From Cyclobacteriaceae bacterium (GTDB taxonomy: Bacteria > Bacteroidota > Bacteroidia > Cytophagales > Cyclobacteriaceae): a stretch of 64,000 nt of DNA. Shown here in pieces: positions 25,981 to 34,182 of the stretch (positions are counted from its first letter, which is position 1; each line of letters opens with the position of its first letter). The notes beneath the pieces are model-generated. The model was not told where the DNA came from, made no database searches, and saw nothing but the letters and a program-made list of their open reading frames with translations. The stretch covers positions 248,001 to 312,000 of the forward strand of contig JALHOT010000002.1 of NCBI GenBank assembly GCA_022842845.1, given 5' to 3'. Made by a program: the position numbers and the translations under genes.

Positions 25981-26517
25981 ATTGTCGTCTTCAACCTTGG
26001 CCAACTCCTGATCAATGATTTTCTCGATCACAGCCCTTTGCCGTTCATCAATTTTCTGATCGGTCTTGGCTTGTTTTTTCATGAAGCGTAGCATAGCATT
26101 TTTCTTGATCTCGTAGGCGATGAAAACTGTGTATTCATTCTTTTTAGCGTTGAAATACTTTTTCTCACCTGTTTTTCTTAAGTCGGCAATGTCGGTATTC
26201 ATCACCTGCCTTACCAGGCTCTGAAATTTGTCTGCTACATCGGCCGCCTCAGCATTCTCTGTTTGGCCCAGGTATTGATCTGCCACCTGCTTCATAGTAG
26301 TATTTACCTGGCCAGCCAGTTGGGCCTTGGCATCTATATCCGCTTTGCCCCGTGCAATATTATCTTGAGAACTCTGGCCTTTGCCGGAGGCTCGCCAAAA
26401 GCGACTGTTGGATTCGTATGCAGCACCTGCAAAAGGTTCCTTTACTTTTTTTCCAAAGGTAGATGCGCAGCCAAAAGCCACGAAAGAAGCTAAAATGATT
26501 ATGATAGTCGATTTCAT
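25978..26517 (-). CDS. LPP20-like lipoprotein
   Basis: 179 residues. A lipoprotein signal with lipobox FGC (Cys17) is followed by FWRASGKGQSSQDNIARGKA, a helix-sheet arrangement typical of the LPP20/DUF541-like secreted domain, and a charged C-terminal helix. Function unknown; periplasmic or outer-membrane lipoprotein. Confidence 0.72.
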   Translation of the reverse strand: MKSTIIIILASFVAFGCASTFGKKVKEPFAGAAYESNSRFWRASGKGQSSQDNIARGKADIDAKAQLAGQVNTTMKQVADQYLGQTENAEAADVADKFQSLVRQVMNTDIADLRKTGEKKYFNAKKNEYTVFIAYEIKKNAMLRFMKKQAKTDQKIDERQRAVIEKIIDQELAKVEDDN

Positions 26518-26568
26518 AACAGAAATTTAAGGATTACTCTTTAAAAACTATGCCAAATATGGTTGTTA

Positions 26569-26656
26569 GTTGTTAGTGCTTGGTTGTTCGACTGTACAAA
26601 AATGAGGTAAAAGTTCTAGGGTTAAGGCCAAAGGATTACCGAAAGGCACTAACAAC
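26569..26656. repeat. Small element with 11-base inverted ends
   Basis: GTTGTTAGTGC (26569-26579) and its exact reverse complement GCACTAACAAC (26646-26656) bracket 66 bases. GTTGTT and CAACAAC units continue outward and inward around both ends. No gene lies inside. It could be a mini-element of the MITE type or a transcript hairpin between two minus-strand genes. Confidence 0.45.
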
Positions 26657-26672
26657 GAATAAGCAACAACCC

Positions 26673-27374
26673 TCAATTAATAATGATCTGCCAGCGAAAG
26701 GCCCACATCCATCGCATCGTATAATTTTCGATGCCGGCCTTTTCCAATATCTCAATCCAGTCTTTTCTTCTAAAAGATCGCGCCACGGAAAGAGGCGCAT
26801 CATTTTTTACCATGGGCGATCTAGAAAAAAGAGCCGTTAACCACTTGATGGAGTAATAAGCAAACCAATGCCTGTGCAAGTCATTAATAACAATACCGAT
26901 ATTGGCTTGCTTGCGTAGCTGATTTAAAAAACGGGCCAGTTCTTCAGAAGTAAAGTGATGAAAAAAAAGTGTGCTCACTACAATATCAAACTTTTGGGTC
27001 TTGAAGTCATCAGAGAAAATATTGATAGCCTGATAACTGATATTTTTCTGATGTGTATGTTTTTGAGCAAAGTCAATGATGTGGGGGTTGGCATCAAAAC
27101 CAATGAGTTCCGCATTGATTATTTTCTTTTCGAACCAATGGCTGATAAGCCTGAGAATATCTCCTCCTCCGCAACCCAAATCGGCAATGCGTAATTTTTG
27201 ATTAAATGACCTTCCGTTTATGAGCCTATCCAAACCGTTAAGGGTAACATAGTTGCCTCCCAATAAAGTGTTGATGGTTTCTAATTCTTGCAAGGTTTGG
27301 TTAATAACAGGGCCCGAGGATGCCAAATCATCCATGATTTCTTCTGTTGACGAGCGTTCCGATAAATCAACCAT
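26673..27374 (-). CDS. Class I SAM-dependent methyltransferase
   Basis: 233 residues. The SAM-binding motif I is RIADLGCGGGDILRL and motif II/III segments IGFDANPHIIDFA and DIVVSTLFFHHF follow. It overlaps the polyketide synthase gene upstream by eight bases, so I infer that it methylates the polyketide product or an intermediate (oxygen or ring carbon cannot be decided). Confidence 0.82.
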   Translation of the reverse strand: MVDLSERSSTEEIMDDLASSGPVINQTLQELETINTLLGGNYVTLNGLDRLINGRSFNQKLRIADLGCGGGDILRLISHWFEKKIINAELIGFDANPHIIDFAQKHTHQKNISYQAINIFSDDFKTQKFDIVVSTLFFHHFTSEELARFLNQLRKQANIGIVINDLHRHWFAYYSIKWLTALFSRSPMVKNDAPLSVARSFRRKDWIEILEKAGIENYTMRWMWAFRWQIIIN

Positions 27375-28464
27375 GTTTGTATTGGAATAACATACTTTCT
27401 AACGTAAGTCCTGGGCCAAAGGCGAAGCTTATCAGGTTTTCTTTATCATTTTCTTGGCCTAGTCGATCAAAAATTTCTTTCAGAACAAAAAGCACGGTAG
27501 CACTCGACATATTGCCATAATTTTTCAGCACATGGTAAGCCCATTTATTCTGTTCTTTTGAAAGGCCCAGTTCCTGCTCAATGGTTTCTACTATTTTTTT
27601 TCCACCGGGGTGTATGGCATAATGGCTGATGTTTTCCTGAGAATAGTTTAGCGCACCCATCAACTTTTCTGTAAGTGATTTAATTCCGCTTCGAATGACA
27701 TCGGGCACGTAGCTGGAAAGCTTCATTTCAAAACCGTAGTCGCCAATCGCCCATGCCATTTCTTTGCTTCCCTGTGGGGCCAATTCGCTATGCATGGCTT
27801 TAAGTGTGAGTGATTTTTTTGTCGTTTCGGCTTCCATGACAATGGCAGCAGAGCCATCGGCAAAAAGTGCATTGGCTAACAGATTGTCCTCAGTATTTTG
27901 CTTTTGAAAATGCAGGGTGCAAAGTTCAGTGCAAACAATTAAAACTTTAACACCAGCATGTACTTTACAAAAAGCATCAGCCACCTTAACGGCATTAAAG
28001 GCCGCATAACAACCCATAAAGTGTATGTTGGTGCGTTGCACGGACAAAGGAAGTTGCAGGGCTTCAACTAAATCAATATCAAGGCCCGGGGCATACGAAC
28101 CCGTACACGAAACAGTAATGAGGTGTGTTATTTGCTTGGCCTCTACCGAACTTTGTTGCAAGGCTTTGCGGGCAGCAGCAGTGCTTAATAAGGGCGCATA
28201 TTGCTGATAGGCTTCATTCCTTTTTTTGGTTGAAGGAAAAGGCTCAAATGAATCGAGATTACTAAAGAAGGTAAAATCGCCAGCCTTCCCGTAATCTTCG
28301 AGCATGGAATAACGCGTGTCGATCCCACTGGCTTTAAACAACACATTGAGTTTGCGGGTATCTTGTTCATTTAATTGCATGGATCGCTGCATGAAAACAG
28401 CGATGTCCTGCTGCTTGAACAAATGAGCAGGATTGGCTGTTGCGATGGCGGTAATAAAACTCAT
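27367..28464 (-). CDS. Type III polyketide synthase (chalcone synthase-like)
   Basis: About 365 residues; numbering from the ATG at 28479, the catalytic triad is Cys157 (FMGCYAAFNA), His290 (YAIHPGG) and Asn323 (NYGNMSSATV). The C-terminal GFGPG-type loop reads FAFGPGLTLE. These homodimers condense acyl-CoA starters with malonyl-CoA to form aromatic or pyrone products. I chose ATG 28464 (MSFITAIATANPAH), the usual family start. It forms an operon with the methyltransferase and is divergent from a UbiA gene 41 bases away. Confidence 0.92.
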   Translation of the reverse strand: MSFITAIATANPAHLFKQQDIAVFMQRSMQLNEQDTRKLNVLFKASGIDTRYSMLEDYGKAGDFTFFSNLDSFEPFPSTKKRNEAYQQYAPLLSTAAARKALQQSSVEAKQITHLITVSCTGSYAPGLDIDLVEALQLPLSVQRTNIHFMGCYAAFNAVKVADAFCKVHAGVKVLIVCTELCTLHFQKQNTEDNLLANALFADGSAAIVMEAETTKKSLTLKAMHSELAPQGSKEMAWAIGDYGFEMKLSSYVPDVIRSGIKSLTEKLMGALNYSQENISHYAIHPGGKKIVETIEQELGLSKEQNKWAYHVLKNYGNMSSATVLFVLKEIFDRLGQENDKENLISFAFGPGLTLESMLFQYKHG

Positions 28465-28505
28465 GAGTTTACTTATCAACTGAAAAAAACCTAATTTAGG
28501 ACATT

Positions 28506-29396
28506 ATGTTTTCAAAATCTTCCTGGTTGCATTTGCGCATACCCTTTTCGTACTTCTTATTACCTGTTTTTCTCTTCTCACTCAGTGTTTCACCCAACAT
28601 TAGCGAGCAGCCCCTGTTATGGACTTTCCTAATTATCCATTTACTATTATACCCAGCCAGCAACGGTTTTAATAGTTATTACGATAAAGATGAAAAAAGC
28701 ATAGGTGGTTTGAAGAATCCACCACCTGTTAACAAGGGTTTGTATTTTTTAGTGCTGATTTTCGATGTAGCCGCTATCGTTTTAGCTATTACGAAGGTTT
28801 CGGTGGATTTTGCGTGGATGCTTTTTTTATACAGTGCTGTTTCGCGTGCCTACAGCCATCCGTGGGTGCGCCTGAAGAAATACGCCTTCGGGAGTTGGTT
28901 TATTGCTGGGTTGTTTCAAGGCGCCTTTACTTTCATCATGTGCTATATGGGCGTAAATAAGTACGAGTTCATGCAGGCGATGAAGCCAGGTATATTGATA
29001 CCTGCGCTGTTGAGCAGCATCATGTTATGGGCCAATTATCCGATGACGCAAGTGTATCAACATGAAGAAGATGCTAAGCGAGGGGATATGACCTTGAGTT
29101 TAAAGCTCGGCATTCGTGGAACTTTCTATTTCGTATTGATTGTGTTTAGCTTCGCGGCCCTTGCCTTTGTGTGGTACCTCAGCAGCGCATTTGCTTTGCA
29201 CTATGCCTTTGTTTTTTTGATGGCTCTTAGCCCGGTAATGTTGTTTTTTCTTTTTTGGTTTTACCAGGTTTATAAAGATGCGTCTAAAGCTAATTACACA
29301 TATACCATGTGGCTCAACTTTATTTCGGCAACCTGTCTAAATGCATTTTTTGTTTATCTTTTTCTACACTCTTCGCACATTCTTGATGCTTTTTGA
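28506..29396 (+). CDS. UbiA-family prenyltransferase-like membrane protein
   Basis: 296 residues with eight or nine hydrophobic helices. The first Asp-rich motif is NSYYDKDEKSIGG (residues 56-68) and the second is YQHEEDAKRGDMTLSLKLG (184-202); these bind the prenyl diphosphate through magnesium. The substrate pair is unknown. The position beside the polyketide synthase suggests that it attaches a prenyl chain to the aromatic product. Confidence 0.8.
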   Translation: MFSKSSWLHLRIPFSYFLLPVFLFSLSVSPNISEQPLLWTFLIIHLLLYPASNGFNSYYDKDEKSIGGLKNPPPVNKGLYFLVLIFDVAAIVLAITKVSVDFAWMLFLYSAVSRAYSHPWVRLKKYAFGSWFIAGLFQGAFTFIMCYMGVNKYEFMQAMKPGILIPALLSSIMLWANYPMTQVYQHEEDAKRGDMTLSLKLGIRGTFYFVLIVFSFAALAFVWYLSSAFALHYAFVFLMALSPVMLFFLFWFYQVYKDASKANYTYTMWLNFISATCLNAFFVYLFLHSSHILDAF

Positions 29397-29401
29397 TCCT
29401 G

Positions 29402-30514
29402 CTAGAAAACTTCACCGTGTGTGCCTTTTACAATACGATGCGCTAAAAAAGGAGAGTGTACAATTAGTTTGATAGCCATGTTGGAAGCCAACTTACTGCC
29501 AAACAACTTTTGAACCTGCCGCCCGAACCACAATCGTTTAGAAAAGGTTGCTGTCCATTGTTTTGTATAATCATTTTCTAAACTCTGTCGGCTATAGTTT
29601 GTCTCTACCATAAAGCGTGTGGCTAACTCACTGGCTATTTTTGATGAACGGATGGCCATGGCCATGCCATTACCGCAGAGGGGTGTAATCATGCCGGCAG
29701 CATCGCCAATCATAAGCATATGGTTCTGTACAGGTTCTTTAGTGGCAAAAGAGATTTCATTAATGGTTTCTGGTTTTTCAAAGAGAAACTCACTTTCTGT
29801 AAAGAGCTTTTTTAGATGAGGATTCTTTATCAAAACTGCTGTTTCCATTTTAGCGATGTTGCCATGCCTTCTGAGCAAATCGCGATTTACCAGATAGCAA
29901 AGATTGGTAATGTTATTTTCAACATTGCTTACTCCACAATAGCCTCCTTCAAAATTATGTAACGCCACTAAATCGCTTGGAAAGTCTGTACGGACGTGAT
30001 ACTTCACTCCAACGTAAGGAGATCTTTTGCTGATGAATTTTCTGTTAAGAGCAACATCCAGTTTGGAGCGTTTACCAAAGCAGCCCAATACTAAACGAGC
30101 TTCTGTTTTCTCAACTCCATGACTTACCAAAAAATGATTTTCATGGAACGAAACACCTTGAACTTCTGTGTTGAGAATGAACGTTACACCAGCCTGTTTG
30201 GCTTTTTCGTATAGAAATAAATCAAAGTTGTAGCGGCTTATGCCAAAACCTCCGAGATCTAAGGGAAGAGTAGCACTTTTTCCGTTAACAGCAGAAAGTT
30301 GAAATTGTGTAATGTTGGTTGGGTGTAGTTGTTCAGGAAAGACTCCCAAAGATTGCAAAAAAGGAACTACTTCATTAGAAATATATTCTCCGCAAACACG
30401 ATGAAAGGGAAAGCTTTTCTTTTCGATAACACATACAGATAAGCCTTCTCTGGCTAGTTGTAGAGCGCTCAATAAACCCGCTAATCCACCACCAATGATA
30501 ACAACATCCTTCAT
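29402..30514 (-). CDS. FAD-dependent oxidoreductase, geranylgeranyl reductase-like
   Basis: About 370 residues. The N-terminal Rossmann motif is VVIIGGGLAGLLSALQLA with the second nucleotide strand CVIEKKSFPF, then FPFHRVCGEYISNEV, a feature of geranylgeranyl-reductase-type flavoproteins, and GDAAGMITPLCGNGMAMAI near residue 280. It may reduce a prenyl chain or hydroxylate a ring. ATG 30514 (MKDVVIIGG) fits the family start better than 30541. It is convergent with the UbiA gene, five bases apart. Confidence 0.85.
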   Translation of the reverse strand: MKDVVIIGGGLAGLLSALQLAREGLSVCVIEKKSFPFHRVCGEYISNEVVPFLQSLGVFPEQLHPTNITQFQLSAVNGKSATLPLDLGGFGISRYNFDLFLYEKAKQAGVTFILNTEVQGVSFHENHFLVSHGVEKTEARLVLGCFGKRSKLDVALNRKFISKRSPYVGVKYHVRTDFPSDLVALHNFEGGYCGVSNVENNITNLCYLVNRDLLRRHGNIAKMETAVLIKNPHLKKLFTESEFLFEKPETINEISFATKEPVQNHMLMIGDAAGMITPLCGNGMAMAIRSSKIASELATRFMVETNYSRQSLENDYTKQWTATFSKRLWFGRQVQKLFGSKLASNMAIKLIVHSPFLAHRIVKGTHGEVF

Positions 30515-30640
30515 TTTCTCGTTAATTTCTAATGTTGACAAATTGTGTAAAACTTTAGTTGAAATAAATGATTGGCTTTACCAACCCAAAATGCATTAAT
30601 CTTCGTAAAATAGTGACAGCTTTAATCAAGTAGAAATAGT

Positions 30641-31120
30641 ATGAATACGCGTGTAGAAACAGAACAAGGCATTAAACACTTAAATGTGCTTGTTGTTGGT
30701 AACAATCCACTGGAGTTAAGCTCCATGCTCGAAAAAATTAGACGCCAGCCAGGGAGTGTTATCAACATGGAAACAGCCTTCGATGCTAAAAGCATTTTAG
30801 AAAGATTGAATAGGTTCAAACCAAATTTTATACTTATTGACGACAATATAGGTGTAGCCGAACTTAATAACAGTGTAAAGACATTAGCGCACAATAGAAA
30901 AACAAAGGATGTTCCTATCACAGTGTTAAAAAATTCGAACTATGAGGAATCAAACAGCTCTTCAAGTATTTTTGACTATATCTTAAAAACAACTTTAACT
31001 GCAGAGGCTTTGTATGCCAGCATTCGCAATAGTATTAAGGTAAGAAGAACCCAACTTTACCTGTATAAAGCCTACAGCAAGAGAAAAAGAATGTTGCTGT
31101 CTTTTGTACTAAAGGATTGA
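30641..31120 (+). CDS. Atypical stand-alone receiver domain
   Basis: 159 residues. A receiver-like fold with LNVLVVGNNPLE and FILIDDNIG; the phosphoacceptor would be Asp67 or Asp68. The acidic pair expected after beta-1 is replaced by Asn-Asn, so magnesium binding and phosphorylation are doubtful. A basic C-terminal tail (KAYSKRKRMLL) follows. No kinase gene is nearby. Confidence 0.55.
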   Translation: MNTRVETEQGIKHLNVLVVGNNPLELSSMLEKIRRQPGSVINMETAFDAKSILERLNRFKPNFILIDDNIGVAELNNSVKTLAHNRKTKDVPITVLKNSNYEESNSSSSIFDYILKTTLTAEALYASIRNSIKVRRTQLYLYKAYSKRKRMLLSFVLKD

Positions 31121-32353
31121 TCAGAAATTGTTCTCCAGTATCATTTTGGTGGATGTTAAAACATTATTTCGCTTCACCGTTACTTCAACTTTTTTGCCAG
31201 GTCTTAAGTTGAGCTGACCATTTAATTGATTGAGATTGATTTCAGAAACAGTAATTCCATTAACACTGATAATCTCATCACCAATTTTAAGACCGGCCTT
31301 GTCAGAAGAAGAAGACTTTCTAATGTCGGTAATCTCATACTTATTTAGATGTGTTCCTTTGGCTCTTAAGGTAATGCCACTAAGATTGTAATAGAATCCT
31401 TTTTTAAAATCCACATTTTTTTTGAGGCGTATTTCCTCAGCGGAAAAGTTGTAAATAACACTAAAACGACTTAGTACCTCTCCTCCTATGGTTCCATTTC
31501 TAAACGTTTCTCCGAGCTTAAGTGTATCTATGTAACTATTGGGGTCAGGATAGTTGGCAATAACATTACTCATTTTGAAATTACCGAGCGAAAGCTCTTT
31601 AATCCGGCCTGTTTTGCCTCTGATCTCTCCGCCCAATCCTCTGCCCACCACGCAGCTCACAGAATTCACAGGAATATCTAGCGTGGAATCAGATCGGGGT
31701 TCAATCATCATGCTATGGCTGGCGCCTGAGTCAATAAGAAATTTTAATTTTTTCTGCTCACCATTGCCCTGTGTTACGTTTGCCATGATGTAAGGCTTGG
31801 TATCTTCTATACTAATTGGTATCGTTTCATATTTACGGCCAGTCTTTAACTTTTCGGGCAGCATTAGTGTCAGCATTCTTGCTTTGTAGTCCACTTTTAC
31901 AACAAAGCGACTGAAGAGTTCGTAACCCAGCACTCCGTGAACATCGGTTCCTAAATGATTGCGTAGTTCCAGATAATCTTCTTCAAGCACGAGTAGAGAG
32001 TGACCGTGCCCGTCCACCCCAGGAAGTTGTAGGTCCACGCCACTGGTTACGTAAGCTTCTATAAGCTTTTCTCCTCCAGGACCGGCAATGGAATACTTTC
32101 TTGAATAAGAGAGGTTAAGAATATCAGTATAAGTTTTCTGTGTAAGAATGGCTGTGCGTACCCCGGTGTCAACAATAAACTTGAGTGGCAGCATGCCATT
32201 AAGCAATACCGGAACTACCACAAGGTTATTATGAATTTCTATTGGAATTTCTACCCTTTTTTTGCCTTCTGCAATGGAAAAGCCAAGTGTTTGTGCATGG
32301 ACAGCACAACTTGCACCTAAAAGAATAAGCAGAAAGAAAAAACGGCAGAGCAT
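31121..32353 (-). CDS. Secreted retropepsin-like aspartyl protease with PDZ domain
   Basis: About 410 residues after a signal peptide (FFFLLILLGASCAVHAQ). Two aspartyl-protease halves carry Asp-Thr-Gly (VDTGVRTAIL) and Asp-Ser-Gly (IDSGASHSMM), 146 residues apart, and a PDZ domain follows with KAGLKIGDEIISVNG. The two halves would form one active site, as in pepsin-like single chains. ATG 32353 gives the best signal peptide; 32383 is the longer option. The stop is back to back with that of the receiver gene. Confidence 0.82.
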   Translation of the reverse strand: MLCRFFFLLILLGASCAVHAQTLGFSIAEGKKRVEIPIEIHNNLVVVPVLLNGMLPLKFIVDTGVRTAILTQKTYTDILNLSYSRKYSIAGPGGEKLIEAYVTSGVDLQLPGVDGHGHSLLVLEEDYLELRNHLGTDVHGVLGYELFSRFVVKVDYKARMLTLMLPEKLKTGRKYETIPISIEDTKPYIMANVTQGNGEQKKLKFLIDSGASHSMMIEPRSDSTLDIPVNSVSCVVGRGLGGEIRGKTGRIKELSLGNFKMSNVIANYPDPNSYIDTLKLGETFRNGTIGGEVLSRFSVIYNFSAEEIRLKKNVDFKKGFYYNLSGITLRAKGTHLNKYEITDIRKSSSSDKAGLKIGDEIISVNGITVSEINLNQLNGQLNLRPGKKVEVTVKRNNVLTSTKMILENNF

Positions 32354-32410
32354 GGTCACAATACGTAATGTAAGATACGGCAAAAAGCACGTTATCGCGC
32401 GTCACCCGCC

Positions 32411-32941
32411 TTACGGTATCATGGAAATGAGCTCTTGGGGGCTATGCGCAATAAACAGTGAATGAAGATTCTCTTCTCGCAGAAAACCCTCGTCTACCAT
32501 CAAACGCATTTGGTCCAGTAATTGATTAAAAAATTGATTAGAATTTAGAATGAAAACAGGCTGCTGAATCAACCCCAATTGTTTCCATGTAAGGATTTCT
32601 GCCAGCTCTTCCAGTGTTCCCCATCCGCCAGGCAGTGCCACAAAAGCATTGGCCAATTCAGCCATGCGCATTTTGCGTTCATGCATGGTACCGACAATCT
32701 CAAGTTGGGTAAGTTGCTGATGTGCGACCTCGCGCTCAGCCAAGAAAGAGGGGATTACACCAATTACCTTTCCGTGGTTCTCCAGCACGGCATCTGCTAC
32801 AATACCCATAAGGCCTATGTTGCCGCCTCCGTAAATGAGAGAGTGCCCACTTTCTGCCAGCAGCTTACCAAAAGTCTGAGCTGCAGATGCATATAGAGGG
32901 TTGTTGCCTGTGGATGATCCGCAGAAAACACAAATGTTCAT
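32411..32941 (-). CDS. LOG-family nucleotide phosphoribohydrolase (TIGR00730)
   Basis: 176 residues. The signature PGGWGTLEELAEILTWKQLG (in the C-terminal half) and an N-terminal CVFCGSSTG with YGGGNIGLMG mark the LOG family, which cleaves ribose-5-phosphate from purine nucleoside monophosphates. In bacteria its role is often nucleotide salvage or toxicity control rather than cytokinin synthesis. Confidence 0.93.
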   Translation of the reverse strand: MNICVFCGSSTGNNPLYASAAQTFGKLLAESGHSLIYGGGNIGLMGIVADAVLENHGKVIGVIPSFLAEREVAHQQLTQLEIVGTMHERKMRMAELANAFVALPGGWGTLEELAEILTWKQLGLIQQPVFILNSNQFFNQLLDQMRLMVDEGFLREENLHSLFIAHSPQELISMIP

Positions 32942-32962
32942 GAAAAGACCTTGGCTAGGCTT

Positions 32963-33082
32963 TTAGAACTTATTGTCGTGGGTGTTATTGCTCACGCCTT
33001 TATTGGGGAATACCCAGGGAGAGATGATGGCTAAAACAAATAGCGCAATTACTACGTAGAAAGGTGTCCAGGATGCATCCAT
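32963..33082 (-). CDS. Small one-helix membrane protein, hypothetical
   Basis: A 39-residue frame starting ATG 33082: MDASWTPFYVVIALFVLAII followed by SPWVFPNKGVSNN and a polar tail. A single helix with a short N-terminal lead and a polar C-terminal tail is a normal small-membrane-protein layout. It stands alone between the LOG gene and the DUF2911 gene. No family recognised. Confidence 0.45.
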   Translation of the reverse strand: MDASWTPFYVVIALFVLAIISPWVFPNKGVSNNTHDNKF

Positions 33083-33211
33083 GATTTTACCGTTTAATGT
33101 GTAAAAATAGTAGCATTGCCAGAATAATTTGGAATAACCAATTAAAAAATATTTAATGCAGCGCTTTTAAGCCTTTGGCGTTAAGCCAAGATTGATGTTT
33201 AGCCCTATTGT

Positions 33212-33772
33212 ATGAGAAGATTTTTAATTTTTGTGGGCATCGGTGTGGTGGTTATCATCCTGCTTTTTGTCGGGATTGATAAGATGAACACTCGTTACCA
33301 AAAGTCCTTTAGCCCCGAAGAACATGCCCTTTTTCAACAGGGCAAGCTGGAGATCGATGTATTTTACAACCGGCCTTACAAAAAGGGGCGCGAGATATTT
33401 GGTGTATTGGTTCCTTACGGAAAGGTTTGGAGAACCGGGGCCAACGAAGCGACTACCTTTGAAACCAACCGCGACCTGATAATAGAAGGCAAGGAACTAA
33501 AGGCAGGTAAATACTCTTTCTGGACAATTCCTGGGCAAGACCAATGGACAATTATTTTCAATAAAGAACACGGTCAGTGGGGCGTCAATGCCGAAGGGCA
33601 GCCAAATCGCGATCCTACAAAAGATGTACTCAGCGTGCAGGTTCATGCGGTGCTGCAGACACGTGAGTTTGATCAGTTCACTATTGAGTTTTCCAAAATG
33701 AATGAGGAGGCCGAGATGGTGTTGCTGTGGGACAAAACCCTGGTAACGATTCCATTTCAACAAAAGAAATAA
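33212..33772 (+). CDS. DUF2911 protein
   Basis: 186 residues. An N-terminal membrane anchor (FLIFVGIGVVVIILLFVGI) precedes the DUF2911 core with VFYNRPYKKGREIFG, WRTGANEATTFET and SFWTIPGQDQWTIIFN. The domain is frequent in Bacteroidota and has no assigned activity; the anchor points to the periplasmic side. The RidA gene follows at 24 bases. Confidence 0.85.
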   Translation: MRRFLIFVGIGVVVIILLFVGIDKMNTRYQKSFSPEEHALFQQGKLEIDVFYNRPYKKGREIFGVLVPYGKVWRTGANEATTFETNRDLIIEGKELKAGKYSFWTIPGQDQWTIIFNKEHGQWGVNAEGQPNRDPTKDVLSVQVHAVLQTREFDQFTIEFSKMNEEAEMVLLWDKTLVTIPFQQKK

Positions 33773-33796
33773 TACAACTAAGCGACTCCATACACC

Positions 33797-34180
33797 ATGA
33801 AAAAGATTTATGCAGAACAAGCGCCCAAAGCCATTGGCCCTTATGCGCATGCGATACAAAGTGGCAATTTAATTTTTTGCTCAGGCCAAACACCCTTGCA
33901 TCCGGACACCATGTTGATTGAAGGCCGCGATGCGTCTGAACAAACCCTTCGTGTTTTAAACAACTTAGAAACGGTATTGAAAGCGGCAGGCTGTGATCGA
34001 ACCCACATTGTTAAGACTTCAGTCTTCCTTAAAAATTTTGCTGACTTTGAATTGATGAATAAAACCTACGAAGCTTTTTTTGGCGAACACAAACCTGCAC
34101 GTACTACGGTGGAAGTGAGTCGCTTGCCGAAGGAAGCATTGGTGGAAATAGAATGTGTAGCTGAATTGGTAAAGTCGTAG
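33797..34180 (+). CDS. RidA-family enamine/imine deaminase
   Basis: 127 residues. MKKIYAEQAPKAIGPYAHAI, LIFCSGQTP, and the arginine of the RTTVEVSRLP strand are RidA features. The trimeric protein hydrolyses reactive 2-aminoacrylate and related imines made by PLP enzymes. A second, exported RidA-type gene lies at 48064-48588. Confidence 0.93.
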   Translation: MKKIYAEQAPKAIGPYAHAIQSGNLIFCSGQTPLHPDTMLIEGRDASEQTLRVLNNLETVLKAAGCDRTHIVKTSVFLKNFADFELMNKTYEAFFGEHKPARTTVEVSRLPKEALVEIECVAELVKS

Positions 34181-34182
34181 CC

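Noticed and set aside
26569-26656. A gene between the lipoprotein and methyltransferase genes
   Set aside because: The frames that cover it overlap the repeat and the methyltransferase gene and have no domain signal.
30641-31120. Full response regulator
   Set aside because: No DNA-binding or other output domain, and the acidic pocket is missing.
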